Below are positions 1 through 9,237 of a stretch of DNA of 64,000 bases, in pieces; within the stretch, counting starts at the first letter, position 1; each line of letters starts with the position of its first letter. Under the pieces are notes generated by a model. That model was not told where the DNA came from, ran no database searches, and saw nothing but the letters and a program-made list of their open reading frames with translations. The stretch covers positions 60,491 to 124,490 of the forward strand of contig CAZFOY010000002.1 in the NCBI GenBank assembly GCA_964520865.1. The letters run 5' to 3'. The DNA comes from CAVQCT01 sp964520865 (GTDB lineage Bacteria; Zixibacteria; MSB-5A5; GN15; FEB-12). The position numbers and the translations under genes are program-made.

Positions 1-1
1 T

Positions 2-226
2 GCCAAATGGATCCCCGGACCGTTGACGGTGCTGGGAACCGACGGATACGGGCGGAGCGATACAAGGGATGCCCTGCGGGACTTCTTTGAAGTAGATGCG
101 AACAACATTGCCTTCGCAGCCCTGGTGGCAATGCACCGGGAAGGAAAAGTCGAAGCTTCGGTCGTAAAAAAAGCGCAGAAGGATCTTGCCATTGACCCGA
201 AGAAATCTAACCCGCTCTTTTCGTAA
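2..226 (+). CDS. aceE: Pyruvate dehydrogenase E1 component, C-terminal end (partial)
   Basis: This is the last 74 codons of a gene that begins before the window. The residues (KWIPGPLTVLGTDGYGRSD, then RDALRDFFEVDA) match the C-terminal thiamine-enzyme domain of homodimeric pyruvate dehydrogenase E1, the AceE type. E1 decarboxylates pyruvate and passes the acetyl group to the lipoyl arm of E2. The stop codon lies 14 bases before the aceF start and lpd follows, so this is a standard aceE-aceF-lpd operon. The fragment alone gives moderate certainty about the family; the context makes it secure. Confidence 0.9.
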   Translation, partial: AKWIPGPLTVLGTDGYGRSDTRDALRDFFEVDANNIAFAALVAMHREGKVEASVVKKAQKDLAIDPKKSNPLFS

Positions 227-240
227 GAGAGGACAACTTT

Positions 241-1617
241 ATGACTAAAGATATCAAGATCCCTGACATAGGTGAAAAGGTAGAAAAAGGAAGTGTCGTC
301 TCCGTTCTTGTCGCCAAGGGGGACGCGGTCGAACTGGATCAGGCGATTATCGAGTTCGAAACGGAAAAAGCGGTCGTTGAGATCCCCTCCCCCGAGCATG
401 GAAAGATCATTGAAGTGCTGGTAAAGGAAGGAGACACGCTCAAGATCGGCGACGTGATCGCCCGGATCGACACCGATGCTGCCTTGGAACGACCGGAACC
501 TGAAGCTGCGGCTCCACCGCGTCACGAAATTCAGCCGGAAAAGCCCGCACCTCAGGACGAGACCGAGGTCACTGAGGTCCGGCAGTCTTCGCCGCCGACA
601 CCGAGTCGGGAACCGGCGTCTGCCCCTCCGCCGAGCGCCGGCCAGACGGAAGATACCGTAATTCTTATGCAGGGGCCGGTAGAGATCCCTCGTATACCTG
701 CCGCCGCCTCACCGACTGTCCGTCGTCTCGCCCGCGAACTTGGCGCCGATATCAACGCCATTCGCGGTAGCGGACCGGGCGATCGAATCACCGCTGACGA
801 TGTCAAAGAGTACATAAAGCAAGTAGTATCAGGAGGAAAAGGGGTATCGGTCGGGCCGAGCACGACGCGTCAGTTGCCCGACTTCGGCAATTGGGGAACG
901 ATCGAGCGCGAAACGATTTCAAGCGTCCGGGGTGTGATTGCGGAGAATACAGCCTTTGCATGGAGTGCTATTCCCCATGTTACTCAGTTTGACCAGGCAG
1001 ATATCACTGAGCTGGAAAGATTCCGCGCCAGGCACGGCGAGAAGGTTCGCGAGCAGGGGGGAAGGCTGACCATCACGCCGATAGTGATGAAGATTATAGT
1101 CGAAGCACTCAAACAGTTTCCGAAATTCAATGCTTCGATCGATACCTTGCGCGATGAGATCGTCTACAAGAAATACTATCACATCGGAATGGCCGTCGAC
1201 ACCGAGCGCGGCCTGTTGATGCCGGTCGTGCGGGATGCAGACAAAAAGTCCATCGTAGAACTTGCTATTGAAATCAAGCAGCTGGCTGACCGGGCAAGAA
1301 GCAGACGGCTCTCTCCGGAAGATATGGAAGGCGGCAGTTTCTCCATCTCGAATCAGGGAGGAATAGGCGGAACGAACTTCACGCCGATAATCTTTTGGCC
1401 GCAGGTTGCCATACTCGGCATAAGTCGCAACAGCCCTCAGCCGCTACTTGTCGATGGTGAGTGGCAGTCACGGCAGGTCCTCCCGCTGTCACTTTCTTAC
1501 GACCATCGTATTATCGACGGGGCGGATGCCGCGAGATTTCTGCGATGGGTCGTCGAGGCACTGGAAAATCCGCTCATGCTCATATTTGAGGGACGAAACT
1601 TGGAGCCGGGAAACTGA
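241..1617 (+). CDS. aceF: Dihydrolipoamide acetyltransferase, E2 of pyruvate dehydrogenase
   Basis: E2 core of the pyruvate dehydrogenase complex, transferring acetyl groups to CoA. Residues 1-78 form a single lipoyl domain with the lipoylated lysine in FETEKA (K43). A Pro/Ala/Glu-rich linker follows (about 80-145). The peripheral-subunit-binding domain covers about 155-192 (SPTVRRLARELGADI). The catalytic domain carries the signature DHRIIDGADAARF near residue 425. Having one lipoyl domain rather than three makes it a short AceF (458 aa). The start ATG follows an AGAGAGGA ribosome site. It is the second gene of the pdh operon. Confidence 0.95.
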   Translation: MTKDIKIPDIGEKVEKGSVVSVLVAKGDAVELDQAIIEFETEKAVVEIPSPEHGKIIEVLVKEGDTLKIGDVIARIDTDAALERPEPEAAAPPRHEIQPEKPAPQDETEVTEVRQSSPPTPSREPASAPPPSAGQTEDTVILMQGPVEIPRIPAAASPTVRRLARELGADINAIRGSGPGDRITADDVKEYIKQVVSGGKGVSVGPSTTRQLPDFGNWGTIERETISSVRGVIAENTAFAWSAIPHVTQFDQADITELERFRARHGEKVREQGGRLTITPIVMKIIVEALKQFPKFNASIDTLRDEIVYKKYYHIGMAVDTERGLLMPVVRDADKKSIVELAIEIKQLADRARSRRLSPEDMEGGSFSISNQGGIGGTNFTPIIFWPQVAILGISRNSPQPLLVDGEWQSRQVLPLSLSYDHRIIDGADAARFLRWVVEALENPLMLIFEGRNLEPGN

Positions 1618-1645
1618 CCTCCGATCAGATATAGGGAATCAGGTT

Positions 1646-3070
1646 ATGGTAGATAAGAAAATGGCAACGCAGCTGGTAGTGGTAGGCGGGGGACCGGGCG
1701 GATATGCGGCCGCATTTCTGGCCGCCGACATGGGCATGCAAGTAACCCTGGTCGATCCGGACAAAAATCCGGGCGGCGTCTGTTTGTATCGGGGATGTAT
1801 CCCTTCGAAGGCACTCCTGCACGTGGCGAAACTGATTCACGAAGCTTCGGAAGCTGAAGCCTGGGGCGTGCATTTCGAGAAACCCAGCTTCGATTTGGAT
1901 AGAATCCGGGCATGGAAAGACGAGGTTGTCGACAAACTCACCGGAGGAGTGGGGCAACTTACCAAACAACGAAAGATCACCCACATTCGGGGGATGGCGA
2001 AGTTTATTGATGCCAACACGATTTCAATCGACAAAGTCGGCGGCGGCAGCGAGTCGCTTACCTTCGAGCACGCGATCCTCGCATCCGGCTCGGAGCCTGC
2101 CAGAATACCCGGCTTTCCGAAATCTCCAAACATTCTGGATTCAACCACGGCGCTGGATCTGGAAAGTATCCCGAAGACGCTTCTCGTGATTGGAGGAGGG
2201 TATATCGGACTGGAATTGGGGACGGTTTATGCTACGCTGGGATCGAAAGTGACTCTGGTCGAGATGACTTCGGGGCTGCTGCCCGGCGTTGATCGTGATC
2301 TTGTCAACGTGGTTCAGAAAAGGATAACCTCGCTGTTCGATACAGTTCTTCTGAACACCAAAGTGAGCGAACTCAAGGATCAGAAGAACGGGTTGAAGGC
2401 GTCATTCGAAGGAAAGGGTGCCGATAAGCAATCCGGACTGTTCGAAAAGGTCCTTGTTTCGGTCGGTCGACGGCCACTTTCGGCGAACCTCGGACTCGAG
2501 AATACAAAAATACAGCTGACTCAGCGCGGGTTCGTGAAAGTCGACGAGCAGCTTCGAACTGATGAACCGAGCATATTCGCAATCGGCGATGTGGTCGGCG
2601 AACCGATGCTGGCGCACAAGGCGTCACACGAGGGACGGACCGCGGTAGAAGCGATTGCCGGTCAGAAAGTAGCGTTTGAACCGCATGCGATACCGGCCGT
2701 CGTATTCACCGATCCGGAAATCGCATGGTGCGGCACGACTGAAAGCGAAGCAAAGAGCAAGGGGCAGCAGGTCAGTGTCGCTAAATTTCCCTGGGGTGCC
2801 TCGGGGCGAGCCGCGACCCTGGGCCGGAGTGACGGCCTCACGAAACTCATTATCGATCCGGAAACGGAACGTGTCCTCGGCCTGGGGCTGGTCGGTCCGG
2901 GTGCCGGTGAGCTGATAGCCGAAGGTGTCGTGGCCATAGAAATGGGTGCCCTGGCCAGCGATATCGGACTCTCGATCCACCCGCATCCGACACTTTCGGA
3001 AACGATTATGGAGGCGGCCGACTTGTTCTACGGTACTTCGACGCATTACTACCGACCGAAGCGTCGATAG
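1646..3070 (+). CDS. lpd: Dihydrolipoamide dehydrogenase, E3
   Basis: FAD flavoprotein that reoxidises the lipoyl arms of E2 and reduces NAD+. The N-terminal FAD motif is GGGPGGYAAAF; the redox disulfide is in GGVCLYRGCIPSK; the NAD motif is IGGGYIGLELG; and the C-terminal dimer-interface catalytic pair is HPHPTLSE. The reading frame is open back to 1448, but those extra 66 codons overlap aceF and do not look like E3. ATG 1646 gives a normal 474-aa protein; ATG 1661 is also possible. It is the third gene of the pdh operon. Confidence 0.95.
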   Translation: MVDKKMATQLVVVGGGPGGYAAAFLAADMGMQVTLVDPDKNPGGVCLYRGCIPSKALLHVAKLIHEASEAEAWGVHFEKPSFDLDRIRAWKDEVVDKLTGGVGQLTKQRKITHIRGMAKFIDANTISIDKVGGGSESLTFEHAILASGSEPARIPGFPKSPNILDSTTALDLESIPKTLLVIGGGYIGLELGTVYATLGSKVTLVEMTSGLLPGVDRDLVNVVQKRITSLFDTVLLNTKVSELKDQKNGLKASFEGKGADKQSGLFEKVLVSVGRRPLSANLGLENTKIQLTQRGFVKVDEQLRTDEPSIFAIGDVVGEPMLAHKASHEGRTAVEAIAGQKVAFEPHAIPAVVFTDPEIAWCGTTESEAKSKGQQVSVAKFPWGASGRAATLGRSDGLTKLIIDPETERVLGLGLVGPGAGELIAEGVVAIEMGALASDIGLSIHPHPTLSETIMEAADLFYGTSTHYYRPKRR

Positions 3071-3451
3071 GAAACTCCACCGTTTGTAGTTGAAATCGAT
3101 TTTCACCGCACGTCCTTCCGATGCGAAATGCGTCAGGCGAGGCATCGCTGCCCCCACACTTCCATCTTCATACTTGACATATTCGTTGATGTTGATGACA
3201 TTATCTCTGTTAGCTTAGTTTGGGTTACAATATATCATATCGGAGGGTTGGATAGGGTTATGCATCCCGGGGCCCGCTCTCATGCAGCGGTCAGTTTCGC
3301 CGTTTCCCCAGTCATTTTATTATTCAGGATGGCGTTAAAGAACGACTCATTCTGCCCATATGTGGGTAACGCGTCCAACCATTCCGATCCGTTCCCGGTG
3401 TATCGCATTGTGCGAGTCAAGCTCAGGGGATAACGAGAGGAGGAGTTTCTG
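3071..3451. other. Intergenic region between lpd and the transglutaminase pair
   Basis: 381 bases without a convincing gene. A 101-codon plus-strand frame here has no ribosome site and no recognisable protein. The region is AT-richer around 3170-3240 and contains a promoter-like TTGACA (3174-3179). Just before the next gene is a strong ribosome site (GAGAGGAGGAG, about 3434-3444). No T-tailed hairpin was found after lpd. Confidence 0.6.
3174..3204 (+). promoter_or_regulatory. Possible sigma-70 promoter for the DUF3857 pair
   Basis: A perfect TTGACA at 3174-3179 is followed after 19 bases by CATTAT (3199-3204), in an AT-rich patch of the only long gap upstream of 3452. The spacer is 2 bases longer than ideal, so the -10 assignment is uncertain. 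The resulting leader would be about 240 bases. Confidence 0.35.
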
Positions 3452-5362
3452 ATGTTGAAGCACGGTTTCTTTGCAGTTGGAATATTTCTGTTAGTCTGTT
3501 GCTCGATCGGATCGGTTTCGGCAGAAAAATGGGGAGACGTCACCGATGAAGAATGGAACATGCAGCCGCCGAAGAACTATCCCGAAGCGAATGCCGAGGT
3601 GATCTATGACGTTGGCGAAATGAAAGTGACGCTTGATGCTATAGACTTCACTCGGCACGTCCGCATCAAGGTGTTTACCGACAAAGGGGCCGAGGATGTC
3701 GGTGATATCGCCATTCAGTACTACAAAGATGACAAGTTGAAAGGGCTGAAGGCCCAGACGATCACGCCGGACGGCAAGAAACATGAAGTAAAAGGCGGAG
3801 ATATTCACTCCCGAGAATTCGGCAGCCAAAGAGAAAAGACATTCGCCTTTCCTGCCGTGGTCCCCGGATCGATACTTGAATACAAGTATGAAAATGTGAA
3901 TCAACGGTTCAGGGCGCTCGATCCCTGGTATTTTCAAACCGATCTCTTCACGCTCAAGTCGAGTTTCACGCTCGTGCTTGCCCCGGGGTTTACCTATTCA
4001 TCGCTGGTAAAAAACATTCCGAGTTTCGAGAAGGATCCGAAAGTCGAAGATGCCATGTCTACGCAGGATAAGCTCTTTACCTGGACACGGACTGACCTTC
4101 CCCCGGTAACTGACGAACCGTATATGAGTGCGGTACGCGACTATTTGTCGTCACTGTATTGTCAACTTGTCTCCTACGAATCTCCCTATTTCAAACAGAC
4201 GTTCATTACCGGTTGGGCAGATCTTGGCGATTTTTTCAGCAAGTTCGTCGATGACTACGCTCATAAGGACAACGGAGTCAAAGAAGCAGTAGCCGCCATT
4301 ATAGACCCGAATGCCTCGAAATCCGAATCAAACGCGCGCGCAATCTACCGGTACGTGACCCAGGAGATCAAGACGAAGAGCACCGGTGATTGGTGGACTC
4401 ACGACAATCTCAAGGAGATGCTCGTTGACAAATTCGGTACTTCGGACGAGAAGAACGTACTCCTGACCAAGATGTTGCGCGAGGCGGGAATCGACGCCTG
4501 GCCGGTCATGATCAGTACTCGGAGCCACGGTACTTTCAAGCCGGAACTCTACCAGCTAACGCAGTTGAACAAGGTAATCACCTACGCGGTGGTGGATTCC
4601 ACCGGCATCTATATGGATGCCTCCAGCCGTTTCTGTCCTTACGGTTCTCTACCGGCAAACTCCATGAGCAACGCCGGCCTGTTGCTCGATGGCGAGAATT
4701 CTGAGTTGGTACGGATCTTTGCCGTTCTGCCGAAATGTTACCGGATCGATGCAACCAATATCGAGATCGACTCGGCGGGCGAGGCACATTGTCAGACCAC
4801 GGTCGGTCTGACGGGATATTTCACCTCAACCTACGGCAGCCGCTATGAATCGGAAGAACCTGAGGATTTTGTCAAGAAGCGATTTGTTGACAGGATATCC
4901 AAAGATTATCAACTCGGAGAGTATTCTTTCGATTTCGACACGACAAGCAATCAGTGTAAACTCAATGTCGCGTATACCACGAACGACCTGACCGAGAGCC
5001 TCGACCAGAATTTGCTGGTAACCCCCGCGGTCTACTATCTGAAAACTAACCCGTTCACGCTCAAGCAACGGGATTTCCCGGTCGATTTCGGCTTCCCCTT
5101 CACATATCAAAACATCGTGAATATTAAGTGTGACGGTGGCTATACGCCGGGCCAGCTGCCAAACGACACGACTCTCCAGATTGACGGCGCCACCTTCGAG
5201 CGACACACCATGGTCAACGGCGGAGACGTGACAGTCGAAAGTAAACTGGTGGTGGAGACCGCCAACTTCCTCCCGAGCCAGTACTTCGGGCTTCGTCAGT
5301 TCTTCACCGGAATCGAGGATGCTGACAACCAGAAAGTCGTCTTTACAAAGGCCGCTCAATGA
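3452..5362 (+). CDS. Exported DUF3857 / transglutaminase-fold protein lacking the catalytic Cys and His
   Basis: 636 aa with a signal peptide (MLKHGFFAVGIFLLVCCSIGSVSA), so periplasmic or outer-membrane associated. Residues about 40-250 resemble DUF3857 and about 265-400 a transglutaminase-like fold; the C-terminal third is beta-rich. Aligned with its neighbour at 5359, the catalytic Cys is replaced by S331 (FGTSDEKN), the His by K374 (QLNKVITY), and only the Asp remains (D389 in YMDASS). It is therefore probably a non-enzymatic paralogue, perhaps a binding or regulatory partner. A GAGGAGGAG ribosome site precedes the ATG. Its stop overlaps the next start by 4 bp, implying translational coupling. 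The substrate is unknown. Confidence 0.8.
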   Translation: MLKHGFFAVGIFLLVCCSIGSVSAEKWGDVTDEEWNMQPPKNYPEANAEVIYDVGEMKVTLDAIDFTRHVRIKVFTDKGAEDVGDIAIQYYKDDKLKGLKAQTITPDGKKHEVKGGDIHSREFGSQREKTFAFPAVVPGSILEYKYENVNQRFRALDPWYFQTDLFTLKSSFTLVLAPGFTYSSLVKNIPSFEKDPKVEDAMSTQDKLFTWTRTDLPPVTDEPYMSAVRDYLSSLYCQLVSYESPYFKQTFITGWADLGDFFSKFVDDYAHKDNGVKEAVAAIIDPNASKSESNARAIYRYVTQEIKTKSTGDWWTHDNLKEMLVDKFGTSDEKNVLLTKMLREAGIDAWPVMISTRSHGTFKPELYQLTQLNKVITYAVVDSTGIYMDASSRFCPYGSLPANSMSNAGLLLDGENSELVRIFAVLPKCYRIDATNIEIDSAGEAHCQTTVGLTGYFTSTYGSRYESEEPEDFVKKRFVDRISKDYQLGEYSFDFDTTSNQCKLNVAYTTNDLTESLDQNLLVTPAVYYLKTNPFTLKQRDFPVDFGFPFTYQNIVNIKCDGGYTPGQLPNDTTLQIDGATFERHTMVNGGDVTVESKLVVETANFLPSQYFGLRQFFTGIEDADNQKVVFTKAAQ

Positions 5363-7248
5363 AGTCGTTGGCGACAGCTTCATTGATCGTCGCCGGATTG
5401 ATCCTTTTATCGGGTGCGGCGTGGTCGAAAGAGAAGAAGAGTATCGACGAATACGATGCCGTCTACAACATCCGCGATTGGAAGTGCGAGATTGACGGCA
5501 ACAAAGCCGTGGTAAAGGTGCACAATCGAATTACGGTGAAAAACAGGAGAGGTGACGATTACGGCTATATCCATCTTACCGATACCCGGTATAGCCAGTT
5601 GAAGGATGCCAATATCACTATCTCGGATACGACCGGCAAGGTGATCAACCGCTATGGCAAGAAGGATCTCCGGAAGGCCTGCGGCTACGGTGCTTCGTAT
5701 GCTCTTTACGAAGATATCTGTCATTACTTTACCGATGCCGCGGTTGCGACCTTTCCCTACGTTGTCGACCTCAACTACACTCGGGAGTACAAATCCCTGT
5801 TTTATCTTCGCGGACCGCTCTTAGTAGGCGATATTCCGGTAGAAAATGGATCCTATACCGTTGTTTTTCCGGCCTCGATGCAGCTCCACTGCAAGCAATA
5901 CGGAACAGATATTCCACGAATTGATGAATCCCGAGGAGATCGGAATATCTGGCGGTGGGAGGTTACCAACCAGTTGCCGCCAAAGAAAGAGAGTCTGTCA
6001 AGGTTCGCGGTCAGCCGGGCCGGGATGGTCGAGATCTGTGCCGACAATTGCGAGCTGGAAAAGTACAGGATATCGGGCATGAGTTGGCAAAACATAGGCG
6101 CTCTTTACAATGAAATGGCGGAGGACCAGTATGATCGCGACGGCTGGCCGAAGGACGGCGTCTACAGGACGGACTCCTTGCCGGAAATTATTCGAAACAC
6201 CTACGACAAGGTGCGTAAGTCGACTCGTTATGTGGCGGTTGAGATAGGGATCGGGGGACTACGACCGCACGAGGCCGAAAAGACGCGGAAGTGCGGCTAC
6301 GGTGACTGTAAAGATCTTTCCACACTGCTAATCTCTGATCTTCGGAAACAAGGAGTCCATGCTCAGCCGGTACTTGTGCTCACCCGGGACGCGGGGGTAA
6401 TCGATACAACTTTCCCGAACGACGAATTCAACCATGTCATTACCGCGGTTCCGGCCGGGGCGGATACCTTCTGGCTGGATCCCACCTGCAGCGGATGTAC
6501 CTTTGGCGATTTGCCCTCGATGGATGAAGACATCGACGTATTGCTTATCGACGAAACGGGAGGACATCTGGTCCGTACACCCGGCAGCGACTACCGGGAC
6601 AATCAGGTAGTCAGGACGGCCCGTGTCAGCCTGGACTCGAAGCTGAACCTCTCACTCATGGGATCATTGACGTATACCGGGAACTATGCTCACGGACTTT
6701 GGGCCGAGCTGTCCTCGAAGAAGCAGGAGGAATTGAATCGGTTCGTTGACGACCGGCTCGGCGACGTTCGTACACCGCTGATCGTGAAGGATGTCGAGGT
6801 TGAGGATTCGGGCGATACCGATTCATCGGTCACCGTTCGTTTCAGAGCCTTCGGAAAGAAGCCACTCAGCCTGCTTCAATCGACCGCCTACCTCAAAGCA
6901 TCCCCCTTTTACCAGGGGAGGAGAACCAATTCTCAGGATATCGAAGACCTTGAGCGTCCGCTGAGTTTCCGATTTCCGATGGAGACGATCGACAGTGTCA
7001 CCTTTTTCTGGGACAGCTCACTGGCGGTCGACAGTGTGATCGCGCCGCCCGACACGGTGTTGGACGAATCGTACAGCCTCATCTCAACGCATTGTATCGT
7101 CTACAATGATTCGCTGATGGTTGTCGTTCACGATGCAAGAACAGTCTACAGTATTCCGCCTGAAGAATTCGACGCATTTCTCAAGTTCGAAGACGCAGCG
7201 GAGCAGATCGACAAGCAGTACGCCAAACTCACTCTTACGAAGCGCTAA
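5359..7248 (+). CDS. Exported DUF3857 / transglutaminase-like protein with intact catalytic triad
   Basis: 629 aa with a signal peptide ending near LSGAAWSKE. It has the same layout as its upstream neighbour: DUF3857 first, then a transglutaminase/cysteine-protease fold with a full Cys-His-Asp set: C317 in GYGDCKDLSTLL, H359 in FNHVITAV and D374 in FWLDPT. Members of this fold cleave or form amide bonds; which ones here is unknown. It is the second gene of a two-gene unit joined by an ATGA overlap. The stop codon overlaps the convergent yihY-like gene. Confidence 0.82.
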   Translation: MKSLATASLIVAGLILLSGAAWSKEKKSIDEYDAVYNIRDWKCEIDGNKAVVKVHNRITVKNRRGDDYGYIHLTDTRYSQLKDANITISDTTGKVINRYGKKDLRKACGYGASYALYEDICHYFTDAAVATFPYVVDLNYTREYKSLFYLRGPLLVGDIPVENGSYTVVFPASMQLHCKQYGTDIPRIDESRGDRNIWRWEVTNQLPPKKESLSRFAVSRAGMVEICADNCELEKYRISGMSWQNIGALYNEMAEDQYDRDGWPKDGVYRTDSLPEIIRNTYDKVRKSTRYVAVEIGIGGLRPHEAEKTRKCGYGDCKDLSTLLISDLRKQGVHAQPVLVLTRDAGVIDTTFPNDEFNHVITAVPAGADTFWLDPTCSGCTFGDLPSMDEDIDVLLIDETGGHLVRTPGSDYRDNQVVRTARVSLDSKLNLSLMGSLTYTGNYAHGLWAELSSKKQEELNRFVDDRLGDVRTPLIVKDVEVEDSGDTDSSVTVRFRAFGKKPLSLLQSTAYLKASPFYQGRRTNSQDIEDLERPLSFRFPMETIDSVTFFWDSSLAVDSVIAPPDTVLDESYSLISTHCIVYNDSLMVVVHDARTVYSIPPEEFDAFLKFEDAAEQIDKQYAKLTLTKR

Positions 7249-8180
7249 CGGGGAGAGGCAACGGAGGACATCTCCGTTGCCTTATGCTTCACCACTTTGC
7301 GTTCCCGATACAACTGGCCGATTTCCGCTCCAATAATGAAGACCAATGACGTGTAGTAGATCCAGAAGGCTACGACAACCGTGAGGACGTAGGTCCCGTA
7401 GATTCGCTGCAGGGTTATGAAATTCGAGATATAGAATCCGAACGCCTGTTTGGCCACCTCCCACAGTACGGTGGCGGCAATCGCACTCACAATAACAACA
7501 CTCCTCGGGGGGCGTCGATAGGGGATCGAGATATAAAGCACGAAAAATGCGATGAACATGACACAGAACGACGCAAGAGAAAGAAGAAGTCTCTGCACGA
7601 GGGCAACATCGAGCACCGATAAGAAGGCGAGCTTGGCGGCAAGCTCCTTTGACACCTGCCAGACGGAGAGGAAAATCGCCGAGAACAGAAAGTAGACGAT
7701 CACCACGACTACCAGTGCAAAGTCCCGCAACTTGGCGAGCAGGACCGAGACGTTCTTTCTTACTTTATAGACCGTATTGAGAATCGTTCGCATCGAACTG
7801 AAAAGACTGCTGGCCGCGAAGAGCAGGCCGACGATACCGACAATACCGGCGAGATTCTTGAATTGCTGAAATGCTCGGACTCGATTGAAGATAAGATCCT
7901 TGACAAAGTCGGCGTAGTCCTTGTAGGGAATTATCTGGTCGATAATCCGTCGAAGTTCATCGGATACGACCGGCCGCTGCAGGGTTGTTCCAAGAACGGA
8001 GAAGACTATCAGCACGAGGGGTATCGTGCTGATGAACATGGAAAAAGCGAGACCGCCGGCGAACAGGAAAGCGTGGTTCTCCTCGAGCCGCTTGACGAGA
8101 CCGCCCGTATAGTACCAGAGGAACTCTTTCGCTTTGGGCCATAAGCCGAACACCCATTTTTGCCAGCGTGAGACTTCCAC
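7245..8180 (-). CDS. YihY/BrkB family inner-membrane protein
   Basis: 311-aa integral membrane protein with about six hydrophobic segments. The family hallmark near the N-terminus is visible (FAGGLAFSMFISTIPLVL), as are LLFAASSLFSSMRTILN and a C-terminal segment VLTVVVAFWIYYTSLVFIIG. BrkB/YihY proteins (once misnamed RNase BN) are conserved membrane proteins of uncertain function, sometimes proposed as transporters. The start is GTG, preceded by AAGGACAGGTA. The last codons contain a perfect 11-bp hairpin (7256-7282), and the stop overlaps the convergent gene. Confidence 0.88.
   Translation of the reverse strand: MEVSRWQKWVFGLWPKAKEFLWYYTGGLVKRLEENHAFLFAGGLAFSMFISTIPLVLIVFSVLGTTLQRPVVSDELRRIIDQIIPYKDYADFVKDLIFNRVRAFQQFKNLAGIVGIVGLLFAASSLFSSMRTILNTVYKVRKNVSVLLAKLRDFALVVVVIVYFLFSAIFLSVWQVSKELAAKLAFLSVLDVALVQRLLLSLASFCVMFIAFFVLYISIPYRRPPRSVVIVSAIAATVLWEVAKQAFGFYISNFITLQRIYGTYVLTVVVAFWIYYTSLVFIIGAEIGQLYRERKVVKHKATEMSSVASPR
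7256..7282. terminator. Perfect hairpin at the convergent gene ends
   Basis: AGGCAACGGAG (7256-7266), loop GACAT, CTCCGTTGCCT (7272-7282): an 11-bp perfect stem just past the stop of the plus-strand gene and inside the last codons of the minus-strand gene. Neither strand has a strong T-run after it, so it may act as a weak bidirectional terminator or an mRNA-end stabiliser. Confidence 0.5.
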
Positions 8181-8225
8181 TACCTGTCCTTAATCATGCA
8201 ACTATTCGCGCTGACATCATTTTCG

Positions 8226-9137
8226 TCAGCTTTGCTTCCGTTCGACGATATTCACGTTCATCGGCGGCGACTGATGCTGCTTATCCTCGCCCATATACAA
8301 TGTCACGTGCGGGAACGGAATCTCGATATTCTTCGCATCGAACGCAATTTTCAATCGGCGGTTGAACTCCCGTCCGATCGCCCATTGTTTGATCGGTTTG
8401 GTCTTGGTCCGTGCTTTTATTATTACCGCCGAATCGGCAAACTGATCCAATCCGAGAATTTCGATCGGCGCCAGAATATCGTTGGTGAAGGCATTGTCCT
8501 TGCGAAGGTCCTCGTCGACCGCTTTGATTACCTCAATGACCTCGTCGACATTCTCCCGGTAGGCAACGCCGATGTCGAATACGTACATGGAGTAATCTTT
8601 TGTCATATTGGTGACCACATCAATTGTTCCGTTCGGTATGTAGTGGACGTTTCCCGAGAGGTCGCGAAGAATGATCATGCGCAGTGACACGCTTTCGACC
8701 AGCCCGCCTTTGCCCGCTATCTGGACGACATCGCCGACCCGAATCTGATCCTCGAAAATAATGAAGAACCCGCTGATGATGTCTTTCACGAGATGCTGTG
8801 CGCCGAAACCGACGGCTACGCCGACAATACCGGCGGCTGCGAGCATTGGACCGATTTGAATGCCGAATTCCTGGAGAATCATGATGGCCGCGACAGCGAA
8901 CGTTGAGATGAGCAGCAGGTACCGGAAAACGGCGCTGAGCGTGTCGATCCGCTTCTGGGCCTCGGAGGGCGTCCCGCCGGACGCCACTCGTCGGAGCAGC
9001 CGGTTGGTAAGGGTGCGTGCAATCTTGTAGGCAACGATCGAAAGTATGAGAATGAGAATGATTTTCGGACCGCTGATAACAGCCCAGTCAAGAGTACGAT
9101 TCCAGATTTCGTGCAGGTTGAAAGTTTGCAACTCCAT
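8226..9137 (-). CDS. Small-conductance mechanosensitive channel, MscS family
   Basis: 303-aa minimal MscS-type channel that releases solutes on hypo-osmotic shock. Three N-terminal membrane helices are followed by the pore-lining helix (AAAGIVGVAVGFGAQHLVKD) and the beta-domain signature (FFIIFEDQIRVGDVVQIAGK, then YIPNGTI). The cytoplasmic alpha/beta domain is complete. ATG at 9137 follows GGAAAGGACACTGAT, a good ribosome site. It lies in a minus-strand run of three inner-membrane proteins. Confidence 0.93.
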   Translation of the reverse strand: MELQTFNLHEIWNRTLDWAVISGPKIILILILSIVAYKIARTLTNRLLRRVASGGTPSEAQKRIDTLSAVFRYLLLISTFAVAAIMILQEFGIQIGPMLAAAGIVGVAVGFGAQHLVKDIISGFFIIFEDQIRVGDVVQIAGKGGLVESVSLRMIILRDLSGNVHYIPNGTIDVVTNMTKDYSMYVFDIGVAYRENVDEVIEVIKAVDEDLRKDNAFTNDILAPIEILGLDQFADSAVIIKARTKTKPIKQWAIGREFNRRLKIAFDAKNIEIPFPHVTLYMGEDKQHQSPPMNVNIVERKQS

Positions 9138-9237
9138 ATCAGTGTCCTTTCCGATTAGATCTTTCTCTCGCTTCGAGCGGACTCAAGTCCCTGTCGGATG
9201 AAACCGGTCGGAAGCAATGACAGTTCCGTTCAGATTA

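Noticed and set aside
1448..1645. N-terminal extension of lpd
   Set aside because: It overlaps aceF and does not resemble a lipoyl domain; E3 starts normally at 1646.
3128..3433. 101-codon frame before the DUF3857 pair
   Set aside because: No ribosome site, no recognisable protein, and it overlaps a promoter-like AT-rich segment.
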